A stretch of 64,000 nucleotides of DNA from Schistocephalus solidus (taxonomy: Eukaryota; Platyhelminthes; Cestoda; Diphyllobothriidea; Diphyllobothriidae): the NCBI GenBank assembly GCA_017591395.1, contig WEDG01002533.1, positions 1 through 64,000 of the forward strand. The letters run 5' to 3'. The position numbers and the translations under genes are program-made. Shown here piece after piece: positions 22,747 through 32,531 of the stretch (positions are counted from its first letter, which is position 1; every line of letters starts with the position of its first letter). A model generated the notes under the pieces. That model made no database searches, had not been told where the DNA came from, and saw only the letters and a program-made list of their open reading frames with translations.

Positions 22747-24640
22747 CATACTGTGGGCCTCACCGATCTGCATAAGGAACATTCATGTTCCGTTGTTCCC
22801 TGTAGCTCAGACTGGAGCCCTCGCAGCCGGTCACATAGCGACGTGTAGCATATGATGATCTGGGATAGAGAAAAATAAAGGGAGACCTGTATGGCCATTT
22901 CTGGCTTATTAGCCGTCATCAGCCAGTCATACCCAATGTCAAGTGAAGCAAACCTGGAATTCGAACCCGCGAGCTTTAGTATTTTAGTCGAGCGTTCTAC
23001 CATAGAGCCACATGCTCGTTGTTTTGCCGGTTGTGATCGGGAATATGATGATAGTCAAGGGCTCACCGATCTGCTCCAGGAACATGTATGCTTTTTTGTC
23101 CCCTGTAGCTCAGACAAGAGTCTTCGCAGGCGGTCGTATAGCGATGTGTAGCATATTATAAAAATGGAATCGAAAAAGAAAAAGAAAACGCCGGAATGGC
23201 CATTTCTGGCTTATCTGCCGTCATCAACCAGTCATACCCAATCCCAAGTGTAGCGCACCTAGGATTCAAACCCGCGAAATAAGGTATATGAGTCGATGAC
23301 TCTATCATTGAGCCACGGTCCCGTTGTTTTGTCGGTTGTGATCGGGAATATGATGATAGTGTGGGGCTCACCGCTCTGCTAATGGAACATGCATGTTCCG
23401 TTGTGCCCTGGAGCTCAGACTAGAGCCCTCGCAGGCGGTCGCATAGCGACATTTAGCATATGATGATATGTAACCGACAAAGACAGTGAAAACCGGAACG
23501 GCCATTTCTGGCTTATAAGCCCTCATCAGCTAGTCATGTCCAATCCCAAGTAAAGAACACCTTGGATTCGAATCCACGACCTTTGCTTTATTGGATTTGA
23601 ACGCTCTTCCATTGAGCCACCGGCTCGTTGTTAATCGGTTCTGATCGGGAATATGATGAAAATGTAAAAATCACCGATCTGCTTAAGGAACATGCATGTT
23701 CTGTTGTGCCCTGGAGCTCAGACTATAGGCCTCCCAGGCTGTCGCATATCAACGTGTAGCTTATGATGAAATGTAACCGACAAAGACAAGGGAAAGACCA
23801 CAACGGTTATTTTTGGCTCATTAGCCGCCATCAGCCAGTCATTCCGAATCCAAAGTGTAGCACAACTGGGATTCGAACCCGCTACCTTTGGTATTTTATT
23901 CGAACGCTCAACCACTGACCCACGGGCAGGTTTAATTTGTCGGTTGTGATCAGGAATATGATGATAGTGTGGGTCTCACAGATCTGCTTAAGGATCATGT
24001 TTGTTCCCATGTGCCCTAAAGCCCAGATAAGAGCCATCACAGGTGGTCACATAGCGACGTGTAACAGATGATGAATTGAAAACGACAAAGACTTCGGAGA
24101 CCGGAATGACCATTTCTGAATTATAAACCGTCCTCAGCCAGTCATAGCAAAACCCAAGTGTCGCACACCTGGGATTCAAAACCGCGATCTTTGGTATTTT
24201 GTGTCGAAAGCTCTACCATTGAGCCACCGGCTCGTTGTTTAATCGGTTCTGATCGGGAATATGATGATAATGCGGAAATTACCGATCTGCTTAAGGAACA
24301 TGCATGTTCCGTTGTGCCCAGGAGCTCAGACTAGAGCCCTCCCAGGAAGTCGCATAGCAACGTGTAGCATATGATGAAATGTAACCGACAAGAACAAGGG
24401 AGACTGGAATGGCCATTTCCGGCTCTTAAGCCCTCATCAGCCTGTCATGCCTAATCCCAAGTGAAGACCACCTGGGATTCGAATCAACGACCTTTGGTAT
24501 TTGAATTGACGCTCTTCCATTGAGCCACGGGCTTGTTGTTTTGTCGGTTGTGGCTGGGAATATGATGATAGTGCGAAGCTCACCAAACTGCTTAAGGAAC
24601 ATGTATTTGTCGTTGTACCCTCTAGCTCAGACAAAAATGT
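22746..24640 (-). repeat. array B, minus-oriented part: ~300-bp tRNA-headed hammerhead satellite
   Basis: About six units on the minus strand, with heads near 23008, 23316, 23622, 23926, 24228 and 24529. A unit has a tRNA-like head (GTGGCTCAATGGTAGAGC, GGTTCGAATCCCAGGTG), then TATGACTGG, a hammerhead core, and a tail with GACCGCCTGCGAGGGCTC and GGAACATGCATGTTCC. Box A and a near-perfect box B are present. It shares the hammerhead and following ~40 bp with array A but has a different head and tail, so it is a sister family. Confidence 0.88.
22883..22929 (-). ncRNA. hammerhead motif, array B minus copy
   Basis: On the minus strand: GACTGG, CTGATGA, helix II GGC/GCC, GAAA, ATGGCCAT, then ACAGGTC. 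The core is intact, but helix I is shifted by one extra base after helix III, so activity is uncertain. Confidence 0.55.
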
Positions 24641-25447
24641 TCCTTAAGCAGATCGGTGAGCCCCACACTATCATCATATTCCCGATCACTACCGACAAAA
24701 CAACGAGACCATGGCTCATTGGAAAGGCTTTAGATTCAAATATTATAGGTCGCGTGATCGAATCCCAGGTGTGCTTTATTTGGGATTGGGTATGACTGGC
24801 TGATGACGGCTAATAAGCCAGGAATGGCCATTCGGTTATCATTTCGCTTTGTTGGTTTCATTTCATGACATGCTAAACGTCGCTATGCAACTGACTGCGA
24901 GGGCTGTAGTATGAGCTTCAGGGAAAAACGCAACATAAAATTTACTTCAGGAGATTGGAAAGTCACACACTATCATTATATTCACGATCACAACCGAAAA
25001 AACTACCAGTCCGTGGCGCAATATTATTGCGTTCGACTCAAATACCAAAGGTCAAGGGTTCGAATCCCAGGTGTGCTACTCTTTGGATTGGATATGACAA
25101 AATGATGACGGCTTATAAGCCAGAAATGGCCATTTCGGTTTCCCTTGTCGTTGTCAGTTCCATTTCATCATATGCTACCAGTCGCTTTGAACCGCCTGTG
25201 AGATCTCTAGTCTGAGTTCCAGGGCACAATGGAACATACATGTTCCTTAAGCAGATCTATGAGCCCCACACTATCATCCTATTCTCAATCACGACCGATA
25301 AAACAACGAGCCCGTGGCATAATGGCAGATCGTTCTACTCAAATATCCATGGTTAAAGGTTCGAATGCCAGGTGTGTCACACTTTGGATTGGGTATGACT
25401 GGCTGATGAGGGCTTATAAGCCAGAAATGTCCATTTATATTTAAGGC
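24641..25447 (+). repeat. array B, plus-oriented part (about three units)
   Basis: Orientation flips near 24633-24640, where TGTTCCTTAAGCAGATCGG begins a plus-strand run. Heads are near 24699, 25012 and 25303. The last unit is cut off in a (TA)n tract at 25450-25474. With the preceding part this forms a head-to-head inverted array. Confidence 0.85.
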
Positions 25448-25474
25448 GAAATATATATATATATATATATATAT

Positions 25475-25873
25475 GAAAAAATGCTCTTCGGGAAAAAAAA
25501 TTGTAGTAGTATATTTTCTAGTTGGTCACACCAACCCGTTGTCAAATGAAATAAACAGAGGAGAAAGTGAAGTGGCACGAAAGGACAGATGGTGACAAAC
25601 ATACAGCTGGTGTGAGTGGTTGGACGATTAATCGGGGCATATTTTAGGATGCGAAAGGTAAGGAGATAACAATTACATAGGCATGTTTAGGAGAGGGAGT
25701 TTGGTGGCGAGTAATTATGGCCGGCTAGATTTTCGATCATGGTTACAATTTGAATTTAGGGGTCACTGTCTCGGTTTTAGGTGTCAAATGTTTAATTGCC
25801 ATAGATAATGTGTGAGGTAAGGTTGGCGAAAAGTGAAAATAAAAGCCGCCAGGATAAGCAGTCATTGCTAGGA
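25475..25873 (-). mobile_element. PLE-1 3' UTR fragment, second copy
   Basis: It begins at a (TA)n tract (25450-25474) and matches PLE-1 from its 3' end (GCTCTTCGGGAAA) through ACAGCTGGTGTGAGTGG to GCCAGGATAAGCAGTC, just short of the endonuclease stop. It then joins an array B unit. It keeps the GTTGG/CCAAC hairpin of PLE-1. Confidence 0.85.
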
Positions 25874-26127
25874 TGTGGTGGCTCGAATAAAATACTAAAG
25901 CTCGCGGGTTCGAATTCCAGGTGCGCTACACTTGGAATTGGGTATGACTGGCTGATGACGGCTAATAAGCCAGAAATGGCCATTCCGGTCGACCTTGTAT
26001 TTGTCTGTTCCAGATAATCATATGCTACAATTCGCTTTGTGACCGCCTGCCAGGCTCCAGTCTGAGCTCCAGGGCCCAACGGAATATATTTGTTCCTTAA
26101 GCAGATTGGTGAGCCCCACCCTATCAC
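25874..26127 (+). repeat. single array B unit between two PLE fragments
   Basis: A plus-strand unit with GCGGGTTCGAATTCCAGGTG, hammerhead and tail (GAACTCGG-type region replaced by CCTGCCAGGCTCCAGTC), ending at GCCCCACCCTATCA and a (TA)n tract at 26128-26145. Confidence 0.8.
25946..25990 (+). ncRNA. type I hammerhead ribozyme motif, best array B copy
   Basis: Helix I GACTGG (25946-25951) pairs with CCGGTC (25985-25990), with one G-T wobble. The core CTGATGA is at 25952-25958, helix II GGCT/AGCC, GAAA 25973-25976, and helix III ATGGCCAT. The cleavage nucleotide is T25984. Compared with array A (GGCTGG with CCAGTC), the two helix I strands differ but still pair. Confidence 0.8.
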
Positions 26128-26213
26128 ATATATATATATATATATCGCGTTCATCATCTCCTGAAAAAGAGGAAGAAGAAGAGGGGGCGAGTTCATGGTC
26201 CAAATTGTATTTG

Positions 26214-26255
26214 TACTGACGTTTCAAAAGCCTTTTCGCTTCAATCATCAGAGTA
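26214..26255 (-). ncRNA. hammerhead ribozyme motif in PLE-2 left arm
   Basis: On the minus strand: helix I TACT pairs with AGTA, the core CTGATGA is at 26245-26251, helix II is GAAGC/GCTTT, GAAA, and a minimal helix III AC/GT gives the cleavable triplet GTC. One extra nucleotide sits between the core and helix II. PLEs are known to carry such motifs with very short helix III. Confidence 0.7.
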
Positions 26256-26727
26256 AACTGCTTGCTGCTGATGGTGGTCTTGAGTTAGTTATGCTTGCCA
26301 CATGCAAAGTATTATATCCATGGTGGACGCGTGAACTTTGACCTGCCCGATTGCCGCTGACTTCCTTAGACATTCCAGAGGTTGAACGCCAGCGGGCTCT
26401 CATGACTGCTGTCCCCTTTGGAGCCGTCGTAGGTTTAGGCAAGGCAGCGTGCCTGTTTGCCTCCCCCACGTCAATCAGCGGACTGAACAGTCGTTGCTGC
26501 TCTCGTGAGTTGTTATCCGATTAACGGGCGCATTCGTGAGGCAGTGTTTGACTTTGGTCATGTGACCTTCGGCCACCACCTAGCTTTTACGTGAGCCTTT
26601 GCTCTCGGTTCCGTGTGCTCGTTTGCCTTATTGACCCTGGCCAAACTGATCCGAGCCGTGTACATAGCGCCTTGTAGGCGGTATGTAAGTCTATGCTAGG
26701 TTGAGTGTACCAGTCGAGGACCAGCTC

Positions 26728-27060
26728 TCAAAACACCAATCTGGCCATCTTCTCATTGGTTCGGACAATCACCCTTGTTTTGCCAAAGGCGAAATCATGG
26801 TTCAGCTGTTGTCCGTGACCATAAACCAAAGACAACTTGTCTTTGCGGTTGATTGCAAGTTGGTGTTCATGCAACATTGTGTCCAGGCGTTTGCCCGTTT
26901 CACCAAAATACCTTGCATCACAATGTTGGTATGGTATGCTGTAGACCACTGCTGATTGTTCTGTCACTGGTAGCGGGTCTTTGGGCTTCATGACTTGCTG
27001 TCTGATAGTGCATTCTTGTTTATGCGCCACGCCATTCCCAAAAGGTTTTAAGATTCTTGC
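26728..27060 (-). pseudogene. PLE-2 GIY-YIG endonuclease
   Basis: It reads AVVYSIPYQHCDARYFGETG, then KRLDTMLHEHQLAI and KDKLSLVYGHGQQLNHDF. V-V-Y and Y-F-G occupy the GIY and YIG positions, and L-H-E-H carries the Glu. The Arg of the R-L-x-x-R pattern is Met here but Arg in the right arm. The preceding RT frame has a TAG, so the fusion is broken. Confidence 0.82.
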
Positions 27061-27329
27061 AGTCGCCTCTGAAACGTTTCTCACATAGGGTATTGCTAGC
27101 CAAAACTTTGGCTTCTCTTCATTCGACCGCTAAAACTGAGGCTTCCTGAGGCATTTGCGGATGAAGGACTTTGGATAACCGTTGGCTGTAAAAAGTGCAT
27201 GTAAGTACTCCATCTCCTCCTTCTTCCCACTTTCGTCGCTGCAGTGCGTTTGGACACGTCGGAAGAGGGTTCTGACACAACTGCGTTTGTGGCCAACAAG
27301 GTGGTTGCTTCGGAAATGGAGGAAACCCC

Positions 27330-28117
27330 TAGTGAAACGGGCAAACGCCTATGCACAAGGTTGCATGAACACCAACTAGCAATCAACCGCAGAGACAAGT
27401 TGTCTTTGGTTTATGGTCACGCACAACAGCTGAACCATGATTTCGCCTTTGACAAAACAAGGGTGATTGTCCGTACCAATGAGAAGATGGCCAGATTGGT
27501 GTTCGAGAGCTGGTCCTCGACTGGTACACTCAGCCAAGCTATAGACTTACATCCCGCCCACCAGGCGCTTCGTACACGGCTCGGATCAGTTTAACCAGGA
27601 ACAATAAGGCAAACGAGCACACGGAACCGAGAGCCCAGGCTCACGGAAAAGCGGGGTAGCGGCCGAAGGCAACATGACCAAAGTCAAACACTGCCTCACG
27701 AATGCGCCCGTAAATCGGATAAAAACTCACGAGAGCAGCAACGACTGCTCAGTCCGCTGATTGACGTGGGGGAGGCCAACAGGCACGCTGCCTTGCCTAA
27801 ACCTACGTTGGCGCCAAAGGGGCAGCAGTCACGCGAGCCCGCCGGCGTTCAACCTCGGGGAGGTCTAAGGAAGTCAGCGGCGATCGGGCAGGTCAAAGTT
27901 CACGCGTCCACCATGGATATAATACGAGGCACGTGGCTAGACTGACTAACTCAAGAACACCAGGAGCAGCAAGCACTTACTCTGATGATGAAAGCGAGAA
28001 GGCTTTCGAAACGTCATTCAAACACAATTTGGTCAATCAACTCGCCCCCTCTTCTTCTTCTTCGTATTCTTCAGGATATGATGAACGTGATAAGATAACG
28101 GGACATCGAATCTTTAC
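27330..28117 (+). mobile_element. PLE-2 right arm, inverted copy
   Basis: The plus strand reads TGKRLCTRLHEHQLAINRRD, then RTNEKMARLVFESWSSTGTL and HPAHQALRTRLGSV, then the same 3' region as the left arm (TCCACCATGGATATAATACG, CTCGCCCCCTCTTCTTCTTC), ending at a (TA)n tract from 28118. It starts inside the endonuclease, so it is 5'-truncated. With the left arm it makes inverted repeats of about 760 bp separated by about 420 bp. Confidence 0.85.
27976..28020 (+). ncRNA. hammerhead ribozyme motif in PLE-2 right arm
   Basis: CTGATGA (27982-27988), one extra T, helix II GAAAGC/GCTTTC with six perfect pairs (27990-28007), GAAA (28008-28011), then ACGTC giving a minimal helix III and triplet GTC at 28013-28015. 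Helix I is weaker here than in the left arm. Helix II differs in sequence between the arms yet pairs in both. Confidence 0.68.
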
Positions 28118-28119
28118 GC

Positions 28120-28152
<33 letters not shown>

Positions 28153-28157
28153 CATAT

Positions 28158-28189
<32 letters not shown>

Positions 28190-28273
28190 TACATATACAT
28201 ATATAAGCCAGTAATGACCGTGAAACAGCTGTTCTGCGTCTTGCATGTTGCACTCTTAGCAACATATTTGTGC

Positions 28274-28304
<31 letters not shown>

Positions 28305-28310
28305 TTAAAT
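28118..28310. repeat. (TA)n-rich tract with a hammerhead-unit remnant
   Basis: TA/TATACA runs at 28118-28205 and 28276-28310 bracket a short stretch beginning ATAAGCCAGTAATGACCGT, which resembles the end of helix II and the GAAA region of arrays A/B (GAAA now GTAA). It ends near GCAACATATTTGTGC. Confidence 0.6.
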
Positions 28311-28317
28311 TAAAAAT

Positions 28318-28662
28318 GGCTGCTTTTGGCCCACTCCCAAGACAGCAAGTTTGGCTAAAACAATATGTCTTTTTTTCTCCTCTATCGAACTCACACTCCC
28401 TCCGATCGCTTTTCTTCTGCATGTAGGACCGTCCGTAAATCAAGGTGAATGCTCAGAACACCCGCACTCACGGCCTATTAACACTCTCTGTAAGTATTTT
28501 TTTCCGCTAGCCTTGTGCAGATTACAAATCTTTTCCCTCTCCTAACCAACCGCTTAACTGTACATCTGTGTCGCAAGCCAGTAGTCCTAAACCCGCGTTT
28601 CAGTGCATTTCGACATGGCCAAGTAAAGAGAAATTCAAATGCTTTGTTGCCAATACGAGAGC
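28318..28662 (+). repeat. ~345-bp dispersed repeat, first copy
   Basis: It matches 29379-29724 in the same orientation. Shared stretches include GACCGTCCGT, AATCAAGG and CGCTTAACTG; the two are clearly diverged. No coding content. Confidence 0.7.
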
Positions 28663-29127
28663 TTGTGAGGGCGTGAAGTTAAGAGGGCTTCTGACTGCAA
28701 TGGTTTAATTAAGTTAATGTTCTTTGTTATTGGTACTTGTCGTTTTATCCTGAAGAGGATCACCTGCGGAAGAAGGTGTTATCAATTAAGAACCGAGTTG
28801 ATAACAAGTTTAAGGCATCCACCAGTCCCAATTATGCCTGATTACAAAAGTCCCATGAGTTATTTAATGAGATGTATTCGCGTAGTATTAAGGTTAGTTC
28901 CAGAGTTCTTACATATATCGAGCGTAAGCTATAAAAAATATTTTATTTTTATTTTCTCTCCGTTTATCCTCCACACAGTCTATACGACCTACTTTCAGGC
29001 CCATCCGTAGTTGACATTATTCATCCAGTAATTCTGACGGGCAATTTATTATATCTAATGTCCCTTCTATCTGTTTAAATTTTCCCCTAAAACAAACAGT
29101 AGTTAACATCGACATATTAATAAAATC
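28663..29127. other. unassigned region
   Basis: No domain or repeat recognised. The 97-codon plus ORF at 28717-29010 has no recognised motif. Confidence 0.4.
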
Positions 29128-29278
29128 AGAAACAAAATGCCAGCTATTTCAATCAGACATGATTTGAGATTTTATTTGGCTGCGTTTTGCACAGCAACAA
29201 ACCTGATGTCTGTTGCATTTGCATGTGCTATGACGCACTTGTTTAAAGACGGCCTGAAACCAAAAGTAAAGTCTCTAG
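29128..29278 (+). repeat. dispersed repeat, inverted copy of 21190-21320
   Basis: Contains GCCAGCTATTTCAATCAGAC and ACAGCAACAAACCTG, the reverse complement of the 21.2-kb copy. Confidence 0.65.
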
Positions 29279-29378
29279 AGTGGAGTGGCAGAGAATACAA
29301 GTTTGGGTAGTATTGGTGGGCAGATGGAATGCTTGTCGGGTATGAGGGCATTTGGTTTGGGCACGTGGACATAAGAAA

Positions 29379-29724
29379 TGACTGCTTGTGGCCTACTCCG
29401 AGGACAGCAAGTGTGGGCAAAAACATTATGTTATTTATTCCCCCATTCCAGTCACCCTACCTTCGATCGATAATCTTTTAGCTTGTGAGACCGTCCGTCA
29501 ATCAAGGCAACTGCTCAGGACACCCACTCTTTTGGCCTTTTAACACTCTATATGAGATTTTTTTCCCGCTTGCCTTGTGCATATTACAAATATTGCCCCC
29601 TCTTGTCACCTACCGCTTAACTGACAATCTTAGTCGGAAGCCAGGAGTCCGCAACTCGTGTTTTAGCGTATATCGAGTTGGCCATACGAAGGAAATTTCG
29701 AAGGGCTTTGTTACCAATGCGAGC
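29379..29724 (+). repeat. ~345-bp dispersed repeat, second copy
   Basis: Direct copy of 28318-28662, about 1.06 kb away. The pair could be the ends of an unrecognised element, but no ORF or terminal motif supports this. Confidence 0.7.
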
Positions 29725-29977
29725 AGGTGTTATTTCATTTAAGAAAAGAAAGCAAATGATTGCATTGTTATCTTTAAATAATTGTCCTTTGCAATTTGTA
29801 CAAGTCGTTTTATATTTAAGATTATAGCCAAAGGATAATAAGAAATTCAATTTGGAACCGCGACTATTACAAAGCTAAGCCATCCACCATTCTACAAACA
29901 AGTAGCACTACAAGTAGTATGAATCTTATATGACAAAGACGTTATACCGTACTTCCGACATAGATACTAGCTAAAAG

Positions 29978-30050
29978 CCCAGACACGTGTTTCGCCGATG
30001 TTTCTGCTGCTGTGTGACACAGCAACGAGGCGTATCGGCTCCTCAGTGGG
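29978..30050 (-). ncRNA. type I hammerhead ribozyme motif, array C unit 1
   Basis: On the minus strand: helix I CCCA/TGGG, core CTGAGGA, helix II GCCGA/TCGGC around a 36-nt arm containing the hairpin TGCTGTG-TCA-CACAGCA, GAAA, palindromic helix III ACACGTGT, and cleavage triplet GTC. All elements are intact. One pair in the arm base differs from other units (CGTA insertion). Confidence 0.75.
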
Positions 30051-31395
30051 TCCCCCAGCGTTCTCTATGCGGTTTCTGGTATATGGACTCCAGAGATAAA
30101 TCGGGTAAATAATTTATGAAATTTATAAGTGCAGGACATGGAGTCAGGTGATTCGGACATGACTTTTAATTGTCAGACCCGACATTTCAATGAACATTTT
30201 GGTCGAAGACAATCAACCACTGTGGATTTACCACTTAATGCCCATTCTACAAACAAGTAGTACTACAAGAAGTATGAATCTTATATGGCAAATACGTTAT
30301 ACCGTACTTCCAACATAAATTCTAGCAAAAAGCCCAGACACGTGTTTCGCCGATGTTTCTTTTGCTGTGTGACACAGCAACGAGTGGTGCGGCTCCTCAG
30401 TGTGTCCCCCAGCGTTCTTAATTCGGTTTCTGGTATATTTACTCCAGAGAATAATCGGGTCAATCAATTTTGAAATTATTAAGTGCAGGACATGGAGTCA
30501 GGTGATTCGAACATGACTTTTTAGGGTCAAACCCAAAATTTCAATGAGCATGTGGGCTGAAGTCAATCAACCACTGTGGAATAACCAGGTAATGCCCATT
30601 CTACAAACAAGTCGTACTACAAGTAATATGAATCGTATATGGCAAAGACGTTATCCCGTAATTGCGACATAGATACTAGCTAAAAGCGCAGACAAGTGTT
30701 TCGCCAATATTTCTGTTGCTGTGTGACACAGCAACGAGGGGTTCGGCTCCTCAGTGGGTCCCCCAGCGTTCTCTATGCGGTTTCTGGTATATGGACTCCA
30801 GAGAATAATCGGGTGAATAATTTCTGAGTTTAATAAGCGCAGGACATGGAGTCAGGTGTTTTGGACATGACTTTTTAGGGTCAGACCCGAAATTTCAATG
30901 AATATGTGGGGCGAAGACATTCAACCACTGTGGAATAACCACGTAATGCCCATTCTATAAACAAGTAGTACTACAAGTAGTATGAATCTTATATGGCAAA
31001 GACGTTATACCGTACTTCCGACATAGATACTAGCTAAAAGCCCAGACACGAGTTTCGCCGATGTTTCTGCTGCGGTGTTACACTGCAACGAGGGGTTCGG
31101 CTCCGCAGTGGGTCCCCCAGCGTTCTCTATGCGGTTTCTGGTATATGTACTCCAGAGAAATATCGGGTAAATAATTTCTGAAATGAGTTAGTGCAGGACA
31201 TGTAGTCAGGTGATTCGGACATGTCTTTTTAGGGTCAAACCTGAAATTTCAATGAACATTTGTGTCGAAGACAATCAACCACTGTGGAAAAACCACGTAA
31301 TGCCCATTCTTCATACAAGTAGTACTACAAGTAGTATAAATCTTATATGGCAAAGACGTTATACCGTACTTCCGACATAGATACTAGCTTAAAAG

Positions 31396-31467
31396 CCCAG
31401 ACACGTGTTTCGCCGATGTTTCTGCTGCTGTGTGACTCAACAACGAGGGGTTCGGCTCCTCAGTGGG
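31396..31467 (-). ncRNA. type I hammerhead ribozyme motif, array C unit 5
   Basis: All core, helix I, helix II base and helix III elements are intact. The inner hairpin is changed on one side (GTGTGACTCAAC on the plus strand), so the outer part of the helix II arm is weakened. Confidence 0.7.
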
Positions 31468-32104
31468 TCCCCAAGCATTCTCTATGCGGTTTCTGGTATA
31501 TGGACTCAAGGGAATAAACGGGTAAAAAATTTATAAAATTATTAAGTGCAGGTCATGCCGTCAGGTGATTCGGACATGACGTTTTATGGTCAGACCCGAA
31601 ATTTCAAGGAACATTTGGGTCGAAGACAATCAACCCCTGTGAAATAACCATGTAATGCCCATTCTTCAAACAAACAGTACTACAAGAAGTACGAATCTTA
31701 TATGGCAAAGACGTAATACCGTTCTTCCTACAAAGATACTAGCTAAAAGCACAGACGCGTGTTTCGACGATGTTTCTGCTGCTGTGTGACACAGCAACGA
31801 GGGGTTCGGCACCTCAGTGGGTAACCAAACGTGCTCTATGCGGTTTCTGGTATATGGACTCTAGAGAATAATCGGGTTAATAATTTCTGAAATTATTAAG
31901 CTCAGGACATGGAGTCAGGTGATTAATACATGACTTTTTAAGGGTCAGACCTGAAATTTCAATGGACATTTGGGTCGAAGACAATCAAACACTGTGAAAT
32001 AACCACGTAATAACCATTCTACAAACAAGTAGTTTTACAAGTAGTGTGACTCTTATATGGCAAAGACGTTATACCGTACTTCCGACATAGATACTTGCTA
32101 AAAG

Positions 32105-32176
32105 CCCAGACACGTGTTTCACCGATGTTTCTGCTGCTGTGTGACACAGCAATGAGGGGTTCGGCTCCTCAGTGGG
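32105..32176 (-). ncRNA. hammerhead ribozyme motif, array C unit 7
   Basis: Same layout as unit 8, but the base just before GAAA is changed (plus-strand TTTCACCGA), turning the closing G-C pair of helix II into G-T. Confidence 0.6.
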
Positions 32177-32459
32177 TCCCCCAGCGTTCTCAATGCGGTT
32201 TCTGGTATATGGTCTCCAGAAAAAAATGGGGTAAAGAATTTCTGAAATTATTAAGTGCAGGACATGTAGTCAGGTTATTCGGACATGACTTTTTTAGGGT
32301 CAAACCCGAAATTTCAATAAACAGGTGGGTCGAAGTCAATCAACCACTGTGGAATAACCACGTAATGCCCATTCTACAAACATGTAGTACTACAAGTAGT
32401 ATGAATCTTATATGGCAAAGACGTAATACCGTACTTCCGACATAGATACTAGCTAAAAG

Positions 32460-32531
32460 CCCAGACACGTGTTTCGCCGATGTTTCTGCTGCTGTGTGAC
32501 ACAGCAACGAGGGGTTCGGCTCCTCAGTGGG
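32460..32531 (-). ncRNA. type I hammerhead ribozyme motif, array C unit 8 (reference copy)
   Basis: In plus coordinates: helix I strands 32528-32531 and 32460-32463; core CTGAGGA as TCCTCAG at 32521-32527; helix II base TCGGC (32516-32520) with GCCGA (32476-32480); GAAA as TTTC 32472-32475; helix III palindrome ACACGTGT at 32465-32472; cleavage C at 32464. The helix II arm holds a 7-bp hairpin with a 3-nt loop. No element departs from the hammerhead consensus CTGANGA...GAAA...GTC. Confidence 0.8.

Larger units (their letters stand above)
26146..27240 (-). mobile_element. PLE-2 left arm: RT end, GIY-YIG and hammerhead-bearing 3' region
   Basis: On the minus strand: the RT end (YLHALFTANGYPKSFIRKCL near 27.2 kb), an in-frame TAG, then VRNVSEATARILKPFGNG, the GIY-YIG domain, and a 3' region that reaches a (TA)n tract at 26128-26145. 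The part 26150-26905 is repeated in inverted orientation as the right arm. It is a different PLE family from PLE-1. Confidence 0.88.

Noticed and set aside
22537..23003. Open frames rich in Ile-Tyr repeats on both strands
   Set aside because: They are translations of the (TA)n tract at 22679-22745; only the PLE RT part is real.
27096..27398. Minus-strand 100-codon ORF between the PLE-2 arms
   Set aside because: It is out of frame with the recognisable RT end (ANGYPKSFIRKCL) encoded in the same stretch.
32505..32520. Box B-like GGTTCGGCTCC on the plus strand of array C
   Set aside because: It would drive transcription away from the hammerhead strand, has one mismatch, and is explained by the ribozyme core and helix II.
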